Source: Centipeda artemidis DSM 19719
GTDB lineage: Bacteria > Bacillota > Negativicutes > Selenomonadales > Selenomonadaceae
Reading direction: 5' to 3'
Assembly: GCF_000426665.1 (NCBI RefSeq)
Contig: NZ_AUFU01000001.1
Location: 248,001-312,000, forward strand
DNA length: 64,000 nt
Numbering within the stretch: position 1 is the stretch's first letter; each line of letters begins with the position of its first letter. Below the pieces are notes generated by a model. It was not told the DNA's origin. It was given only the letters and a program-made list of their open reading frames with translations, and searched no databases. Below, piece by piece: positions 62,906 to 64,000 of the stretch. Position numbers and translations under genes: made by a program.

Positions 62906-63602
62906 GGTAGAATTTCCGTGCGACAGGGCTGTCGGCGATGGTTTGGCTGTCGCCCTCGAGGAGGAGCTTGCCCTCGCTGAGGAGGTAGACGCGGTCGACG
63001 ATGTGCAGCGTCTCGCGGACGTTGTGGTCGGTGATAAGGATGCCCATACCGCGCTGGCGCAGGTACTCGATAATCTCTTGGATATCGGCGACGGCGAGCG
63101 GATCGACGCCCGCGAACGGCTCGTCGAGCAGGATGAACTGCGGCTCGAGTGCGAGACAGCGTGCGATCTCAACGCGCCGACGCTCACCGCCCGAGAGCTC
63201 CGTGCCGCGCCGATCACGCACATGACCGATATGGAACTCCTCGAGAAGTCCGTCGAGCCGATGTTTTTGCTCCGCCTTGGAGAGTTTCGTCGTCTCGAGG
63301 ATCGCGGCGATGTTCTCCGTGACGGTGAGCTTGCGGAAAATGGACGGCTCCTGCGTGAGGTAGCTGATGCCGAGCGCTGCGCGCCGGTACATGGGGTAAT
63401 CTGTGATGCAAATGTCGGAGAGATAGACGTCTCCGTGTGTGGGCTGCTCAAGTCCCACGATCATGTAGAACGTCGTCGTCTTGCCCGCACCGTTGGGGCC
63501 TAGAAGTCCGACGATCTCCCCTTTGTCTACGCGGACGGAGATGCGGTCGACGACCGTGCGGCTGCCGAATTTCTTGACGAGATTTCGGGATTCGAGATGC
63601 AA
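62883..63602 (-). CDS. lptB: LPS export ABC transporter ATPase LptB
   Basis: ATPase of the LptB2FG complex that extracts lipopolysaccharide from the inner membrane. The 239-residue product has Walker A GLLGPNGAGKTTTF near 32-45, Q-loop in TQEPSIF, signature [14 protein letters not shown] near 134-147, Walker B FILLDEPFAGVDP and the switch histidine in ITDHNVRETL. It follows the LptA-like gene on the minus strand. Its presence indicates an outer membrane with LPS, which fits the Negativicutes. Confidence 0.96.
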   Translation of the reverse strand: MHLESRNLVKKFGSRTVVDRISVRVDKGEIVGLLGPNGAGKTTTFYMIVGLEQPTHGDVYLSDICITDYPMYRRAALGISYLTQEPSIFRKLTVTENIAAILETTKLSKAEQKHRLDGLLEEFHIGHVRDRRGTELSGGERRRVEIARCLALEPQFILLDEPFAGVDPLAVADIQEIIEYLRQRGMGILITDHNVRETLHIVDRVYLLSEGKLLLEGDSQTIADSPVARKFYLGENFSL

Positions 63603-63614
63603 GATGCCGCCCCC

Positions 63615-64000
63615 TTACTCCGTCACCGGCGTGCCGTCGTCCGCGAGATAGACGGTCATATGATTGCTCCGCGCGATGTTGTTCGCCTGGATGACCCACG
63701 CATTCCCGTCGAGGACAACGTAAGGGCGCTCCGCCTTGCCGTAGTAGTCCATACGGTCGCCGCCGCCCTCCATGTCGCGCGGGGGGCTCACAAGATGCGC
63801 GTTCCCCGTGCCGATATAATGCTCTTCTTTGAGCCATCCCTCAATGTGGTCTGCGGAAAAGGTGCCGTCCGCGCTTGTAATCGTTCCGCCTGATGCCGCG
63901 AGGATACGGTCTCCCTGTCCCGGATAATAATCAGCCTGAGGGCCAGTAAAGGTACGATCCGCCTTGACCATCCGTACGCTGCCGATCGCCTGCCAGTGCT
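63615..64000 (-). CDS. lptA: LptA/OstA-like periplasmic LPS transport protein (cut by window edge)
   Basis: C-terminal 128 or so residues of an OstA/LptA-fold protein that forms the periplasmic bridge for LPS. The visible part shows the beta-jellyroll repeat pattern (VKADRTFTGPQADYYPG, GGTITSADGTFSADHIEGWL, MDYYGKAERPYVVLDGNAWVIQANN). The start lies beyond the window. It ends 12 bp before lptB, so the two are cotranscribed. Assignment rests on pattern and on the lptB neighbour. Confidence 0.82.
   Translation of the reverse strand, partial: HWQAIGSVRMVKADRTFTGPQADYYPGQGDRILAASGGTITSADGTFSADHIEGWLKEEHYIGTGNAHLVSPPRDMEGGGDRMDYYGKAERPYVVLDGNAWVIQANNIARSNHMTVYLADDGTPVTE

Overview
The window looks like the chromosome of a Selenomonas-type Negativicute, a diderm member of the Firmicutes. 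DNA is G+C-rich with short A+T-rich intergenic regions. Firmicute markers (CodY, a long single-chain PurL with a fused glutaminase domain, a GutM-containing polyol PTS) sit beside outer-membrane/LPS genes (lptB, an lptA-like gene, an ArnT-like transferase). Anaerobe genes are prominent: hybrid cluster protein, a superoxide-reductase-like protein and NifD/NifK-like proteins. There is no rRNA, CRISPR array, complete insertion sequence or prophage. The genus is an inference from gene content.

Layout. 1-2.9 kb: mutS (cut by the window edge), miaB and a tRNA-Cys/tRNA-Gly pair, all on the minus strand. 3.1-10.2 kb: brnQ, a NifK-like/NifD-like pair, a chemoreceptor and a DedA protein. 10.2-14.1 kb: tRNA-Phe/Asp/Glu, codY, rpmB, a beta-carbonic anhydrase and a PepSY membrane protein. 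14.2-16.5 kb: a TerY-like VWA protein beside a macro-domain protein, then a small membrane protein. 16.6-24.9 kb: purL, deoD, galE, htpX and serA on the minus strand. 25.2-30.3 kb: a nickel/peptide-type ABC importer with two fused ATPases. 30.4-32.0 kb: an intact unknown membrane protein and its decayed paralogue. 32.1-33.8 kb: hcp.

34.0-43.4 kb is a pentose region: xylA on the plus strand; the chvE-gguA-gguB-xylB-AraC block on the minus strand; and a divergent LacI regulator. The gguA reading frame is broken at a run of six G. An operator palindrome covers the predicted chvE start site, and a hairpin between chvE and gguA may attenuate the operon. 43.5-50.4 kb: an ECF S component, prmA-rsmE-tlpA-ccdA, a superoxide reductase and two glycosyltransferases.

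50.5-57.9 kb is the most interesting metabolic region. It holds a SorC regulator, a glucitol-type PTS (srlB, srlA, srlE) with GutM, a GntR/UTRA regulator, a triosephosphate-isomerase-like protein, a YjbQ-family protein and an NAD(P)-dependent oxidoreductase with a SAF domain. Three TTACC-type palindromes flank the GntR gene and tie the two arms together. The set suggests a pathway for a polyol phosphate, perhaps a tetritol, that I cannot match to a known complete route.

58-64 kb: an orphan amino-acid binding protein, a zinc-ribbon protein, a DUF1848 protein, an NhaC antiporter, a two-gene cassette flanked by a perfect 26-bp duplication of the 3' end of lptB, lptB itself, and the start of an lptA-like gene.
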